The notes beneath the pieces were generated by a model. The model saw only the letters and a program-made list of their open reading frames with translations, was not told the origin of the DNA and did not search any database. A DNA stretch of 64,000 bases from Saxidomus purpurata (Eukaryota; Mollusca; Bivalvia; Venerida; Veneridae): the NCBI GenBank assembly GCA_022818135.1, contig JAFMSR010000013.1, forward strand, positions 30,519,667 to 30,583,666. The letters are read 5' to 3'. Made by a program: the position numbers and the translations under genes. Positions 11,944-23,520 of this stretch are shown here, piece by piece; the first letter of the stretch is position 1; the number at the start of each line of letters is the position of its first letter.

Positions 11944-12685
11944 TGCTTTCTACATTGTCACAGACCTATATATGTGTAAATAGGTTCGTGACTTTGTTAA
12001 ATTTATTACAAACTTAAAACTCATGTAATCATGAATTACAATATTTATCACAAATTTAAGTAACACATAGATTTCTATTAATGAGTATGTTTTTAAAGAT
12101 GAAAAGCACGTAAGTAACAATACATAATTAAAACAGCGACCTATTTGAGATCTGTCTCGAAAACACTAAATAATACGAAATTTACTGCAAAACTTTCTTT
12201 ATAAATTGTTAGTTAGTTTATAATAATTAATTTTAGCTCGATTGTGAAAAAAGGTTAAAGCTTACCGAGTCACCCACGAGCCCGCTTCCTTGAAAAATCA
12301 CTACTTGTGTCATATGAGGAGTCTGCACTTATGACTTGTCCGAATTTATAAGTAACTTTCTTTCACGCCTTTGGACTACGCGATTTTTCCACATAACTTC
12401 TCTTCCTTTAACAATGCGTTAAAACTCACGAGGCAAAGTGGCTCACACACCACATCATTATCATCATCATCATCTTTGATAATGATGGCCACGCGTGGGG
12501 GTTAGAAAAAGTTAAAAGATTGCCAAATCTCCTAGTCCACCTAGAAGGTTTTTGGCAATGTGATAAAAAAGTGCAAAAAGCCTAGCTCAGCCTTAAAATA
12601 CCTACAATAGTGCAAATCTACAATTGTATGTATGTGTGGTGAAGAAAACAAGAATGTTAGTGCAGTTAAAAAGATAAAAGCTCTG
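11944..12685. other. Unassigned stretch with an ATC-rich patch
   Basis: No proven gene. An (ATC)n-like patch lies at 12,448-12,475. A weak minus-strand exon candidate at 12,266-12,313 is listed separately. Confidence 0.35.
12266..12313 (-). CDS. Weak candidate first coding exon, minus strand
   Basis: On the minus strand, ATG at 12313 opens 16 codons reading MTQVVIFQGSGLVGDS and ends in phase 0 at a donor TCG|GTAAGC. The start context is weak and no family is recognised. It lies upstream, on the same strand, of the candidate donor at 10,030. Confidence 0.15.
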
Positions 12686-12689
12686 TACT

Positions 12690-14385
12690 GTCTAAGGTAT
12701 GTGTGGCAATGTAGCCAGTGCTGCCCTGACTACATAGACTGGCAGAGAGTTCCATTCAACTATTGTACGTGGGAAAAAGGAGAACTTCATATAATCTGAA
12801 GGTGTATGTTGGATTTGATCAGCTAGATGATGGAAATGTCTCGAGTGTCTAGTGTAAGGAGTCATGTATTGCGACGGTGTAATATCAACTATCCCATAAT
12901 GGATCTTATAGAAAAGAGTGAGACGGCTATTCTGTCTTCTTCTCTCTAGAGATTCCCACTGTAGTAGGTTAAAAACAAAAATAATATCAAACAGGGAATG
13001 CCACGTACCAAAAACGCAGCCTCCCCAAAACGAGCCCCACAGCACCCAGAAGTGCACACACACACACACGTACACACACACGACACACACACACAGTCAT
13101 GTACACACACACATATACACTACCAACACACACTAGCATACAAAGCAAACACACGAGGACAAAACGAACAATTAAAGGAACCAGTGGGGCACCGCCTTGG
13201 AACGGTCAATGGCAAAAACACCACTGGGGAGCTTAAACCGGTTTATGGTGCGCACCCAACCTCACTCTTACCCCCCACCATGTTCCAAAGTCACAGGACA
13301 GTGTAAATAAAAGTAATCCCTGCTAGGTGAATCTCTAACACACGCAATGGAAACAAAAGGCATGGTATGTAAAACACAAAAATGCTCGTGTATAAATATA
13401 TAAAAAGCAAACCTTGAGAACCAAAAAACGTATGTACTCAATGCCTTTGCAGAAGGCAGAGCACCAAGAGAAACACCCTTAAGGGCCCGACGAAACAGGC
13501 CAGAGGACAGAAATCAAAACAGTTTCGTCCCAGTGGGATTTAAAAACTGCCCATCACAGAGTCCTCTCCCTAAGGCTGTCTGTTACTGTTCCAGGCGCAT
13601 TGGAGTAGTTGTTGGTTACAAAACGTGCAGCTCTTCTTAGCGTTGTTAAGTTTATGAATATCATTCTCATGGTAAGGGTCCCAAACTGATGAACTGTATT
13701 ATAGAGTTGGTCTGACGATGGATTTGTATGCTGCTGCTTTGGTTTCTGGTTTTGCTGAGTGGAAGTTTCGCTTTAGGAATCCAAGGTTTTGGCTAGCTTT
13801 GCTGGTAATTTTATTTATATGTTGTGTCCATGGGAGGTTTGAAGAGGTCGTCTTGGAGGATCTGAGTGTCTCTTGCTGAGTGTATTTCTCGGTAGATGAT
13901 GCAGTCATCAGCAAAGAGCCGGACATTGGAACAAACACTTCAGGGGATGTCTTTTATAAAGAGGAGAAATAGAAGAGGTTCGAAAACGGAACCTTGGGGG
14001 ACGCCTGAGTCTACAGTGGCTTCTGATGATACTTCCCCATCAACTACCACTTGTTGAGTTCTGTTGTTAAGAAAGGCCTGAATCCACATGTAAATATTTC
14101 CCCTGATCCCATAAAATGAACGTTTGTGAAGGAGTCTCCTAGGATCAACGACATCAAAAGCTTTGCTAAAGTCCATGATTGCAACGTCAACTTGACATCG
14201 TTTAACTGACTGGGTAAGATCATGCAGGAAATATACTAGCTGTGTTTCACAAGATCTACGTGAACGAAAACCATTTTGGTTGACAGTTGGTTGTCATCCA
14301 AAATGTTGTTTGAGTCTAAGTGGTCAAGAGTGTTACTGATAACATTTATTAATTCTAGGTGTAGAGGTAATGTCTAAGAAAGGTA
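12690..14385 (-). mobile_element. LINE A, decayed CR1/Jockey-like non-LTR retrotransposon (reverse transcriptase part)
   Basis: Read on the minus strand from 14,385 downward: QNGFRSRRSCETQLVYFLHDL, then DFSKAFDVV (reverse transcriptase block A) and SGVPQGSV, a frameshifted active-site region, then KSIVRPTL and YSSSVWDPY, and a C-terminal part (LTLFYKIHYGIVDI, SFFPRTIVEWNSLPV) ending near 12,692. Stops and shifts break it into at least three frames. A 602-bp retroposon (12,976-13,577) sits inside it, between RRAARFVTNNYSNAPGTVTD and NLLQWESLERRR, so the LINE is older than that insertion. Confidence 0.85.
12976..13577 (-). mobile_element. Retroposon with a CA core, copy 2 (longest), inside LINE A
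   Basis: 12,976-13,412 is the inverted copy of 10,946-11,421. A further 165 bases (13,413-13,577) extend its 5' end beyond copy 1. The shared 3' end in element orientation is 'gatattatttttgttttt'. The LINE reading frame resumes on both sides, which sets the insertion limits. The CA tract here is (CA)n rather than TGCG. Confidence 0.7.
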
Positions 14386-14885
14386 TACAGTGATCACTAA
14401 AGCCAGGGAAAATAAAAAAGAAAAATATCAAGAATATATCACATTACTCTCGCACACCAGTATATTTAGCTACTGGCATTTTACACAATTTTTGGCTAAA
14501 TTAACATAATATTTGGGCAAAGCTGACTGGGTATTGTAGATATGTACATACAAATGGTTTTAAAAAATATGACAGCTCAAATCCGAAAGTAAAAGGTTGG
14601 TTAACATTTTGTCTCTTAATTACTGCGTTATGATCTTGAAGCACCGGCATTCGCCTATTTTGGTGTCATTTAAAATGGCTGACAGGGGTTACCGGTGCTA
14701 AATAGAGTTCATACGGGCCAGATATGGAATTCTCCATATAAACAATTTTGTTTTTATAGGCCCTTTTGGTTTTGTTTTCCCAGTTTTTAATGACGTATGT
14801 GTTGGTTCCGGCTGGTGTTCCTCTTTATATTTTTACACCAATACAATTAATTCCATGAACTGAACTATTATCCTTAGGATATAAC
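14386..14885. other. Unassigned sequence
   Basis: No gene recognised. A short inverted pair AGCACCGG / CCGGTGCT brackets 14,639-14,700. Confidence 0.3.
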
Positions 14886-15090
14886 CTCTTGTAAAAAATC
14901 TCTTTTTAAAAAAAAAATATTGACACGTAGAAACAATAATTATTTTCACTATGTTCACAGTGTCTATCACTATGAATTAAACTGTATAATAACAGCAGAA
15001 TATTGCCACTTGTAAAAACTTTTTTTTAAATATTGACACATAGAAAAATTATTTTCACTATGTTCACAGTCTCCATCACTGCCTTGAACT
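14886..15090. repeat. Two-unit direct repeat, about 120-bp period
   Basis: The phrases 'cttgtaaaaa', 'aaatattgacac(g/a)tagaaa', 'attattttcactatgttcacagt' (split by one base) recur at 14,890-14,975 and 15,010-15,085. A fainter third unit appears after the next array at 16,200-16,260, suggesting that array inserted into a longer tandem repeat. Confidence 0.55.
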
Positions 15091-15107
15091 CAGTAATTCA
15101 AATTTAA

Positions 15108-16188
15108 CAAGAGCTGTCCCTCACAAGTGACGAATGGCCCCGAAATAGGTGCCTCACAGTCTGTGTCCTCTCCATGTGCTCAATAAATGTGCTATGTAAT
15201 TTTAAAATCCTTCCATGCATGACAGAGTAACCATGCATACAGTATTCCACTACTTTAAACACTAAGTGTGACCTTGACCATTGAGGTAGGGACTTGGGTC
15301 TTGCACGCGACACATCCGCTAAATGTGCTAGACATTTGTGCCAAGTTATTTTAAAATCCTTCAAAGCATGATAAGTTATAGTCCTGACACAAATGTATGC
15401 ATATATATAGAATTCCATTACCTATAAACTGTAAGTGTGACCTTGACCTTTGCGTAATGGATGTGGGTCTTGCACGCGACACGTCGTCTTGATGTGCTAG
15501 ACATTTGTGCCAAGTTATTTTAAAATCCTTCAATGCATGACAAAGTTACAGTCCGGACACGAATGTGTGCATATATGCATATATAGAGGAATCCATTACC
15601 TTCAAACTCTAAGTATGACCTTGATCTTTGAGCTAGGGACGTGTGTCTTGCACGCGACACGTCGTCTTGATGTGCTAGACATTTGTGCCAAGTTATTTTA
15701 AAATCCTTCAATGCATGACAAAGTTACGGTCCGGACACGAATGTGTGCATATATGCATATATAGAGGAATCCATTACCTTCAAACTCTAAGTATGACCTT
15801 GACCTTAGAGCTAGGGACGTTGGTCTTGCACGCGACACGTCGTCTTGATGTGCTAGACATTTGTGCCAAGTTATTTTAAAATCCTTCAATGCATGACAAA
15901 GTTACAGTCCGGACACGAATGTGTGCATATATAGAGGAATCCATAACCTTCATACTCCAAGTGTGACCTTGACCTTTGAGGTAGGGATGTGGGTCTTGCA
16001 CGCGACACGTCGTCTTGATGTGCTAGACATGTGTGCCAAGTTATTTTAAAATCCTTCAATGCATGACAGAGTTACAGTCCGGACACGAATTTGTAAGTGG
16101 GGACGCACAGACGGACGGACGGACAGACGGACGGACAGACGGGACGGTGCGATTTTAATATGCCACCCATTTGGGGGCATAAAAATGA
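15108..16188. mobile_element. Tandem-array element, about six units of 170-178 bp
   Basis: It begins AACAAGAGCTGTCCCTCAC and ends 'ggacggtgcgatttt...gggggcataaaaa'. The unit marker 'gacatttgtgccaagttatt' recurs at about 15331, 15500, 15678, 15856 and 16026, with 'gcacgcgacacgtcgtcttg' and 'gaccttgacctt' in each unit. A run of (ACGG/ACGGAC)n lies at 16,102-16,148. Neighbouring units are nearly identical, so amplification is recent. The small ORFs on both strands simply repeat with the array. Confidence 0.75.
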
Positions 16189-16325
16189 TTAAAAACATAT
16201 ATTAGTGTCCGTCACTATATATTGACTTCTATATATATTTTGACACTGTCTCACTATTTCAGTTCCATTCATTCTCATATTTAAAACACTGATTTAAAAC
16301 TTGTATATGTCATTCGTAGCAGTCG

Positions 16326-17840
16326 GCCTTAAATTTTTTTTGCCCATCCCAATGCTTTTTAAGCCTTCATTTGAAAGTATTTAAGTTTGGTGCATTGACT
16401 ACCTGAATTGGTAAGCTATTCCAGGTATCCACTACCCTATTACTATTTAAACTAAATGCATACTTTCTTAGTTCAGTTCTTGACCTTTGTTTGAATAGTT
16501 TTTTGTCATTACCTATAGTTGTTACAACTGATCTTGTTTGGAACATATTGTTAAATGATTTGTCAATTCCATTAATAAACTTAAAGACCTGTAAAATATC
16601 TGCTCTTGACATTCTGCATTCTAGAGTTGGAATTCCTAAAAACCTTAACCTTTCTGAGTTTGGTAATTTACTTATTTGACTTAACATTTTGCTTGCTCTT
16701 CTTTGTACATTTTCTATAGCCCTTTTATCCTTCTTTAGCCTAGGTGACCAAACAGTGGATGCGTATTCTAGATGTGGCCTAACTATTGACTTATTAAGGG
16801 TCAGGAACATGTCTTTAGACATGTAAGAGAAGGATTTTGCAATAAGTTCAAGGTTTCTATTGGCTAATTTAACTTTTGAGTAAATATGGCTGTCAAATTT
16901 AAGCTCGTCGTTAATTATTACACCCAAATCTTTTTCTTGCTTTATGGTGGTAATTTTTGAAATTATTCTTTCATTTTCTTTCATAAAATGTTCTGTGTTA
17001 CCATTATTCCCTATGGTCATTTGTTTACATTTTTATCGTTAAATTTCAACTGCCAGTCTTTGCTACATTCACAGGCACTAAAGATACTGTCTTACAGTGT
17101 GTTTACATCCTGTGGAGTGTTTTTAACTGTTTATAATTTTGTATCGTCAGCAAATAATTGAACATTACGAACGATTTTTTATGGCAGATCGTTTATGTAT
17201 ATAAGAAATAGAACTGGCCCTAGTACACAACCCTGCGGTGAACCACTTGTTACACCTTTCCAACTTGACAGGACACCTTTTATTGATACTCTTTGCTTCC
17301 TATTTGATAAAAAGTCTAACTTTTCCCCTAATTTTATAACACCAAATCTTTTTAGTAACCTTTGATGTGGCACTTTATCGAATGCTGCCTTAAAATCTAG
17401 ATATATGTCGTCCGCATCCTTATTATCATCTAGCGCTTCAGTCCATTCCTCTAAACATTCTAGCAATTGTATTGAGCATGATAACCCTTTTCTTAAACCA
17501 TATTGAAATTTAGAAATTAAACCATTGCTTTCTAGGTGTTCAATAATTTTATTTCGTATGATTTTCTCCATTAGTCTACAGCATATTGGAGTTAGACTAA
17601 TTGGTCTATAATTTTCAGGATTGGTTTTCGATTCTGCCTTATGTTTTGGGGTTTCATTTGCACATTTCAATATGTTGGGTAATTTACCTTCAATTAAAGA
17701 TTTCCTAAATAATTTTGTTAAAGGTAATATTAAAGCCTCACTGCATTCCTTAATTACTTTTGGGTGTATGTTATCTGACCCCTGTGTTTTTGTGGTGTTG
17801 ATTTCTGAGATAGCTTTACTAATCATTCTTTCAATTTAAT
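16326..17840 (-). mobile_element. LINE B, decayed CR1/Jockey-like reverse transcriptase
   Basis: Minus strand, two long frames. The upstream frame (17,826-17,179) reads AISEINTTKTQGSDNIHPKV, NPENYRPISLTPICCRLMEK, FQYGLRKGLSCSIQLLE, LDFKAAFDKVPHQRLLK and SGSPQGCVLGPVLFLIYIND. The catalytic LFADDTKL block can be read at about 17,137-17,160, shifted out of frame and next to a stop. The downstream frame (17,020-16,367) holds EKDLGVIINDELKF, SIVRPHLEYASTVWSP, ENVQRRASKM and VVDTWNSLPIQVVNAPNL, the usual C-terminal thumb region. The endonuclease half is missing. Confidence 0.88.
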
Positions 17841-18039
17841 ACCATTGGTATCTACATATCTGCAATAATAGGTGTTAGGAGAGAATAAATGTTTTTTATG
17901 TGTCTGCCATTTTAATTTTTACTTCACTAAAATAATTAATCCGTTTACAAACTCTAGGAATCTGAGGGTAGGGACTGCTCTACCTAAAACAGAGATATAT
18001 TACCTGTGAGTCCATATACACTCATGCGGTTAATATTAT
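17841..18039. other. Unassigned sequence
   Basis: No recognised feature between LINE B and the foldback. Confidence 0.3.
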
Positions 18040-18170
18040 ATGTTATTTGGTTTTTGAAGTGATACATGGGGATATATTACCCGCCTTGACTTTTATTACC
18101 CGAGCCGTAAGGCGAGGGTAATATTATGTCGAGGCGGGTAATATATATCACTTCAAAAAACAAATAACAT
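18040..18170. repeat. 131-bp foldback with a nested hairpin
   Basis: Arms 18040-18092 ('atgttattt...attacccgcc') and 18128-18170 ('ggcgggtaatatat...aaataacat') pair imperfectly. Inside them ATTACCC and GGGTAAT pair again around the loop 'gagccgtaaggcga'. This is a MITE-like palindrome similar in design to the one at 1723-1819. Confidence 0.7.
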
Positions 18171-18700
18171 CTAATATCCTTTGAACGCCGGTAACGTAAT
18201 AAACCGTATACGCGGGTTAAATCAGGTTTGGCCTTCCTTAGAAGTGACAGCTACCGTATGGAACACGTTTTGTCTGTATGAATTTAAAGGCTATGCCGAC
18301 AGCTCCTGAATGTTGAAAACTCAGACGTCCGAGGCAAATGCTGACACTTTAAGACAACCTTGAAAATGACCTTGGACACAATTTTACCAGCTTTGAAAAT
18401 TTTCATTTTACTAACGTTCGCGTACAAGTCCCTGTGGGATAGTGTTTTGAGCGCGTGCCAATATTTTTTCACAGACATAAAGCAGACATGTTGTACTCAA
18501 ACCTAGGTATATTGACATCTTATGAGAACGTTTAAAATTGACCTCTCGTTAGCAAAAAAAAAAAAAAGGTCCATGCGCAAGTTAGCAGACAGGGTGACCC
18601 CCTGCGCGTGACCTCTGTAGGTGGGCCAATGGAAATTTTACTTTCATGTTACAGCTCAATCTATTTGCTGACGTATACAACACGCGCAGTAAACCGAAAG
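18171..18700. other. Unassigned sequence before LINE C
   Basis: No convincing coding or repeat signal apart from a poly-A run at 18,555. It may include the 5' leader of LINE C. Confidence 0.3.
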
Positions 18701-18719
18701 TAGCATAACGTGATGTACA

Positions 18720-20490
18720 GTGTTTACAAAAACACATGCATGTCTGTCGAGTGTGTAACAAAATATGCCGGTGTGCAGAGGTTATTAACCACATGAGTGC
18801 ATCAAGTGGACTACTGCCAGAATACAGATGGTTCTGCTAATGCTGTGAAAAGACTGGCTAATTCAGAAGTCACAGGTAAGGTATTTTCAAATTTAAGTGA
18901 AAAAGAGCAACGTTTAAATAACCTGGAAGAGAATACATCTGTAAATTCAGAATCTATGGTTAATCAGTAATTGTCAGAAGCCAAATATGAATTAAAAGGT
19001 GATATGAAAAAAGAAATAACACAGGTAGTAGAAGACAAAATGAATTGGCTAATAGCATTGGAGTAGCAAAAAAACAAAAATAATATCAAACAGGGAATGC
19101 CACGTACCTTGCCACGTAGACTTGAAATAGAAACATCGTACAGGTTAGGTAAAAAGTATCGAGAAAAAATCGCGTTTTCAAAATTGTGCTAAAAGATAGG
19201 ACACACCGTAGGGCTATTTTAGATAATGCGAAATATATGAAGGATAAAGTGAATCTACCATGATCATAAGTTGCGGATTAGGAAAAAACGAGGCTCTGTC
19301 GAATTTTTAGGGACGTATCTCAATCGGAGGCTGATGTATTCTTATCCACAGCTCAATTGACATGGTAGATTTACTTTCTCACCATGAATATACACAACGC
19401 TATGTTTATTTCTGAAACAGAAATTTTACAGTCAGTTTTCTATTTTTCTGAGATGTGCAGGCTGTTTGTAATTAACGTAAAATAGTCCGGCAGCGATGAA
19501 AGATAAGCGGTGAAGGATATGATATCTATCACCGGTAAATGAGCGGAAATATATATCTCAGAATCCAAAGATTTAACACCCGAACAAAAGCTTGGACAAA
19601 AGAAGAAAAAAACTAAAAACAAACAAGCCAGAAGAAAAAGAAATGTGTTTCCTAGCCTAGATCACATGATCAATTTTCTGGTAATCCCATGCAAGGTTGT
19701 AAAAATGGATACATCAGTTCCAGACTATATACCCGATAGTCAGCACAATGAAACTATCAAGGAAAGAAAAGGGTATGAGGCCAATGCTGAAGGTTTAGGT
19801 GACATATCAATGATAGGGGATGAAACATTAATTGGATACATAGATAGCCCCCAACAAGAAAGTTTTGGCATGAGAGTGGACATTAATATATCACCTTATA
19901 TGGCATGGTATTGATACGGGTTATACTCCTAAACATAAGAGAGATAAATAAAGTGTACAAACTGGTTTTAATTGCAAATCTGTAAAAAAAAGAAACATGC
20001 TCTTTTAATAATGTTTTCTAATGTGAATACCTTGATAAAAGAAGAAAAAGAACAAAACTAATGGTAAGCATAAAAGAAACAACGCCAGATATTATAGCAC
20101 TAACAGTAATCGTTCCAAAACATTCACAATTTGAGCAGAAAATGAATAATGTTCAGGTTGTTTTGTCAGGCACTGATGGAAGGTGAGTTGTGGTGTTGGT
20201 AAAGAAATAGTATAAAGCTTTTCAAATTTATCTAACAACAAAATATAAAGGATTGGGTTGCTGTTCCATAAATAATCAGGAATGAAATTGTTCAAATTTG
20301 GAAGAACAAAACATGATATCGGAGCACCAACATGGTTTCCGGCAGGGCTACTCCTGTACCACACAACTACTAGAAATTATAGATGACTGGTCTGAGGCAA
20401 TATTGAGGGTGTCCAAAGAAGAGCAGCTCTATGGATAAAGTCCGATTTTGGTCAAGCATCCAGTGTCACCAACATGATGCCTCTCCATAG
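18720..20490 (+). mobile_element. LINE C, badly decayed CR1-like element with ORF1 and ORF2 remnants
   Basis: The + strand shows, in order: a Cys-rich start resembling an ORF1 PHD-like finger (CRVCNKICRCAEVINH ... YRWFC, 18,720-18,837); a coiled coil with a stop (LANSEVTGKVFSNLSEKEQR, then LSEAKYELKGDMKKE); an ORF1-like basic segment near 19,160-19,260; an open frame at 19,645-19,914 with no recognised domain; an endonuclease start SIKETTPDIIALT at about 20,066; a reverse transcriptase piece QHGFRQGYSCTTQLLEIIDDW at 20,328; and a C-terminal piece GVQRRAALWIKSDFGQASSV from about 20,408. Most of ORF2 is deleted. Confidence 0.65.
19066..19110 (-). mobile_element. Retroposon, copy 3 (45-bp 3' stub) inside LINE C
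   Basis: The stub carries 'aacaaaaataatatcaaac' and 'agggaatgccacgtacc', the same 3'-terminal bases as the copies at 11,421 and 12,976. It is the shortest of the three and lacks everything 5' of this stub. Confidence 0.55.
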
Positions 20491-20579
20491 TTGTACTGCC
20501 AACTGCTTTTACATTATACCCTTCTTACCAAACCTAGTTTTTCTTATATGCATTTAATTTTTCTGTTCTATTTCAGTCT

Positions 20580-20615
20580 ACTAACAGATGGATGGATGGG
20601 TGGATGGATAGATAT
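20580..20615. repeat. GGAT-type microsatellite
   Basis: A short run of 'gatg/ggat' units. Confidence 0.7.
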
Positions 20616-20639
20616 AAAGAAATCATTGGTTAATTGTGC

Positions 20640-23280
20640 TTATGTAGCACAATAACGCCCTATAGGTAATGCGTATAACACGTATAAAGCATGTCAGTAA
20701 GTAGCAAGTTAAAAAATCCTACTTTTCCAACATAATTCTACATATACCATCAGGTTTTGAAAAGTGAAGCCTTTTCGGAAGTTGATAATGGGCAGCGCCA
20801 TGATGATGCATTGTGGGCAAAAATAACGCCGCGGTGAATGTGCGTTAAGTAACGGAATGGTTGAATAAATTAACGATTAAATGTCCATAACGGTGTTTTT
20901 TGTTTTGCACAAATTTAGTTTGCAAAAATAACAAAAGTGTAATTTACACCTAAATTCAAGAGAATTGCCGCAAAAACATGCAAGTACAAATAAAAGTAAC
21001 TTCAAAAACTCATCACTGACTTCCGTTATATTTATTTCTATAGTGACGTCACAGATGTCTGACGATTCGTCCCAATTATTCTGGTCATACCAATTACCGC
21101 GAGTCTTACTGGTTAATTTAGGTGCGCATTGAAGTACTCAAAATATATCTGACATCTATGCCCTTAATAAAAAGTTTCATCATTTTTCTTCTAAAAAAAA
21201 TCAAAATCGTAAATCAAAACAATGTATAAAGTGTAAAAAGGAAGCTTTACTAAATCCATGTTGACACTCATCTTCATACTTTCGGATATACCTATTACCA
21301 CGAATCTGGAAAAAAATGTTTGAAACTTCTACAAGTTTGTTTCTGCCACAATATAGTTACTCTTATCTGACAGCTTGTCTCTTTCTGAACATTTTGATAT
21401 AAAAATTGTAGTGACAATTTTGTCAAATGTTTGCTATGGAGGTCATTTCCAGACCAACTGTCCTCACATAATCATTCTATCTAAAAATCTAAAGATTATC
21501 TATTGCTTGCCAAAAATAAACACAAACCTAAGAAATAAAATAGTTTTCAGATAGTTTTGAAATAGGAAAATATTTTTGAATACAGCAAATAAGAAAGAAA
21601 ACTACACTTTAGTATTTAATGTTAATTCGCGGTAATTGGTATATCGTGGTAATTGGTATATTGACCATACGTTTCGATACAGAAATACGAACAATTTGCA
21701 TCTATAACTGTTACTTCTGTATAATGCATCAAGCATTATTCTCAAAGCTGTATAAGGATTATGCAGCCTCTGCTTGACTGGCTGATTTTCAATTCATGCA
21801 AAAGACTGGGTACACAGTAAATAAAAGATTAAGACACAAGTGATTTGCTTAAAGCACAATTTATAAGGATCATTTTTAAAAAAATAAGTTGATGTTTGTT
21901 TAATTGAACCACAGGTACTTGACACACATACCTTTTTGACATCTATATGCTATTTCATTATGTAATAGGCATATGTGTCAGTGTCTTCCCTGTTTTTCTT
22001 TCAAGAATATTAATTTTAGAAAATTATGATATACATGTATGTGTTGTGTGCACAACTGCACATGCATATAAGTATGCATCATCGTGGTCTTTGATCTTCT
22101 GGTTGTCAATCTTTTTAAGAACAAAAGAGTTCCATCATTCATGAAGATCATTTAAAATAGTTCAGACTGTTATTTACAATTAAATTTACGTTCAAAGTTG
22201 TTTTGAAAGACTGTTCAAATTTAAATAATATATATGTTTCTACTCAAACATATTCACGTAAGCAAAAAATCCCATCAGATGGGGTTATACATAAATGGAG
22301 ACAACTGACATGTCAGAGTTCTTAAGGAATGAATGCAGGATGGTAAAAAATTCTCTAGACTACATGCAGATTTTACCTGTGATACATGTAATGTGATTGA
22401 AATACTCAAATTATGCCAGAGGTCTAACTTGCCAACTGGATCTCCTTAATTCATGAATTGTCAAGTTAAAATGCTCAAGATGTCAAAGTGTCATGGGGTT
22501 TGAAAGTCTATTCTAAAAGGTCGACTATATATCTTAGAAGCTATTTCCGATCCATTGCCTGGTTGTGACTTTCTGGTTGGCAAAACATGGATCATCGGTA
22601 CGGTCAAATGAAAAAGCCACAGCTTCTCTCAAGTCTATCAAAATCTGCCATATTTAAGGGCTTTTCCGCTTGTTAGGCAGTGCCTAATTTCATATTATAG
22701 AATGAACAGTATTATAAATTCGGTATACTAATATCGTTCGGAATCGGTTCTCTAGCCACAGCCTTTTGGTCAAAATAATGGAACGTATTTTGTCAATCAA
22801 ACAACCACCGAAACAGAAAATTGAGTAAGCAAACCAAAAGGAAAACTCAATTTATTGAAATATTTTGCGCTTTTGGTTGACAGTAAACGTGGTTAGGTAA
22901 GAAAATAATCTGTTCTTAGTGAAAGATCGAAGTATACCGTGTTGGCCAGCAGTATCAAAGACTACTTTCAGAAAATTCTATTGTAGATTCTCATTTCTTT
23001 TTCCGGAAATTGCAAAACCTTGCGCGGGGTCAATGTTCATAATTTGTTCAAATTGAGTAATACTTTGTATTAAATTCAGTTTGCATCTTTTAATATCCCT
23101 GACATGGGCATATTTGGTCATTTCCTGAAATTCTTATCTGTGTGATTCGTGTTATTTGTGTGTTCCAATTTACTAGAACAAAAATCCTCAAGTTCTAGTT
23201 TTTGATGTTGTATGCGTCGGAACAAATTCAAACATTGATTGTCAAGTCTTGGTTGTAATCAGTTGCACTCGATCACGCAC
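20640..23280. other. Unassigned region with 'attaccgcga' inverted words
   Basis: No gene recognised. A perfect 16-base inverted pair (ataccaattaccgcga at 21087, its reverse complement at 21627) and looser copies near 21,290 and 21,642 suggest a degenerate element of about 0.55 kb. The rest, to 23,280, shows nothing I can name. Confidence 0.3.
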
Positions 23281-23289
23281 CTTTTTGGT

Positions 23290-23520
23290 AATCAATTATC
23301 GGAAAACTTTGGGTTTTGAGTAGTTGAGAGTGTTTAACGGGAGATGTCATCAATTTTTTCAGCTGTCAAACAGTGTTTTGTAGATGGATGTGGGTAACTC
23401 ACGTTTCCTCCAAGCATGCCAAGTGGAATCATCTGAATTTTAGCATACTTTTCAAAAAAATAGGTGTAAACAATATGTAGATTGAAGTGTTTCCATGAAC
23501 CATTACTAAGAGAATACATT
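23290..23520. repeat. Direct repeat, left copy
   Basis: Blocks 'cagctgtcaaacagtgtttt', 'gtaactcacgtttcctcc' and 'agtggaatc' match 28,757-28,920 in the same order and orientation ('cagctgtgaaacggtgtatt', 'gtgacccgcatttcctc', 'ggtggaatc'). The two copies lie just outside the ends of the 4.7-kb element. Confidence 0.5.

Noticed and set aside
12998..13306. His/Thr-rich ORF on the + strand
   Set aside because: It is a translation of the (CA)n tract in the inverted retroposon copy.
15104..15889. Overlapping 60-104-residue ORFs on both strands
   Set aside because: The same peptides recur with the 170-178-bp tandem unit, so they are repeat artefacts.
15108..16188. CRISPR-like array
   Set aside because: Whole units of 170-178 bp are repeated with no unique spacers, and the DNA is animal.
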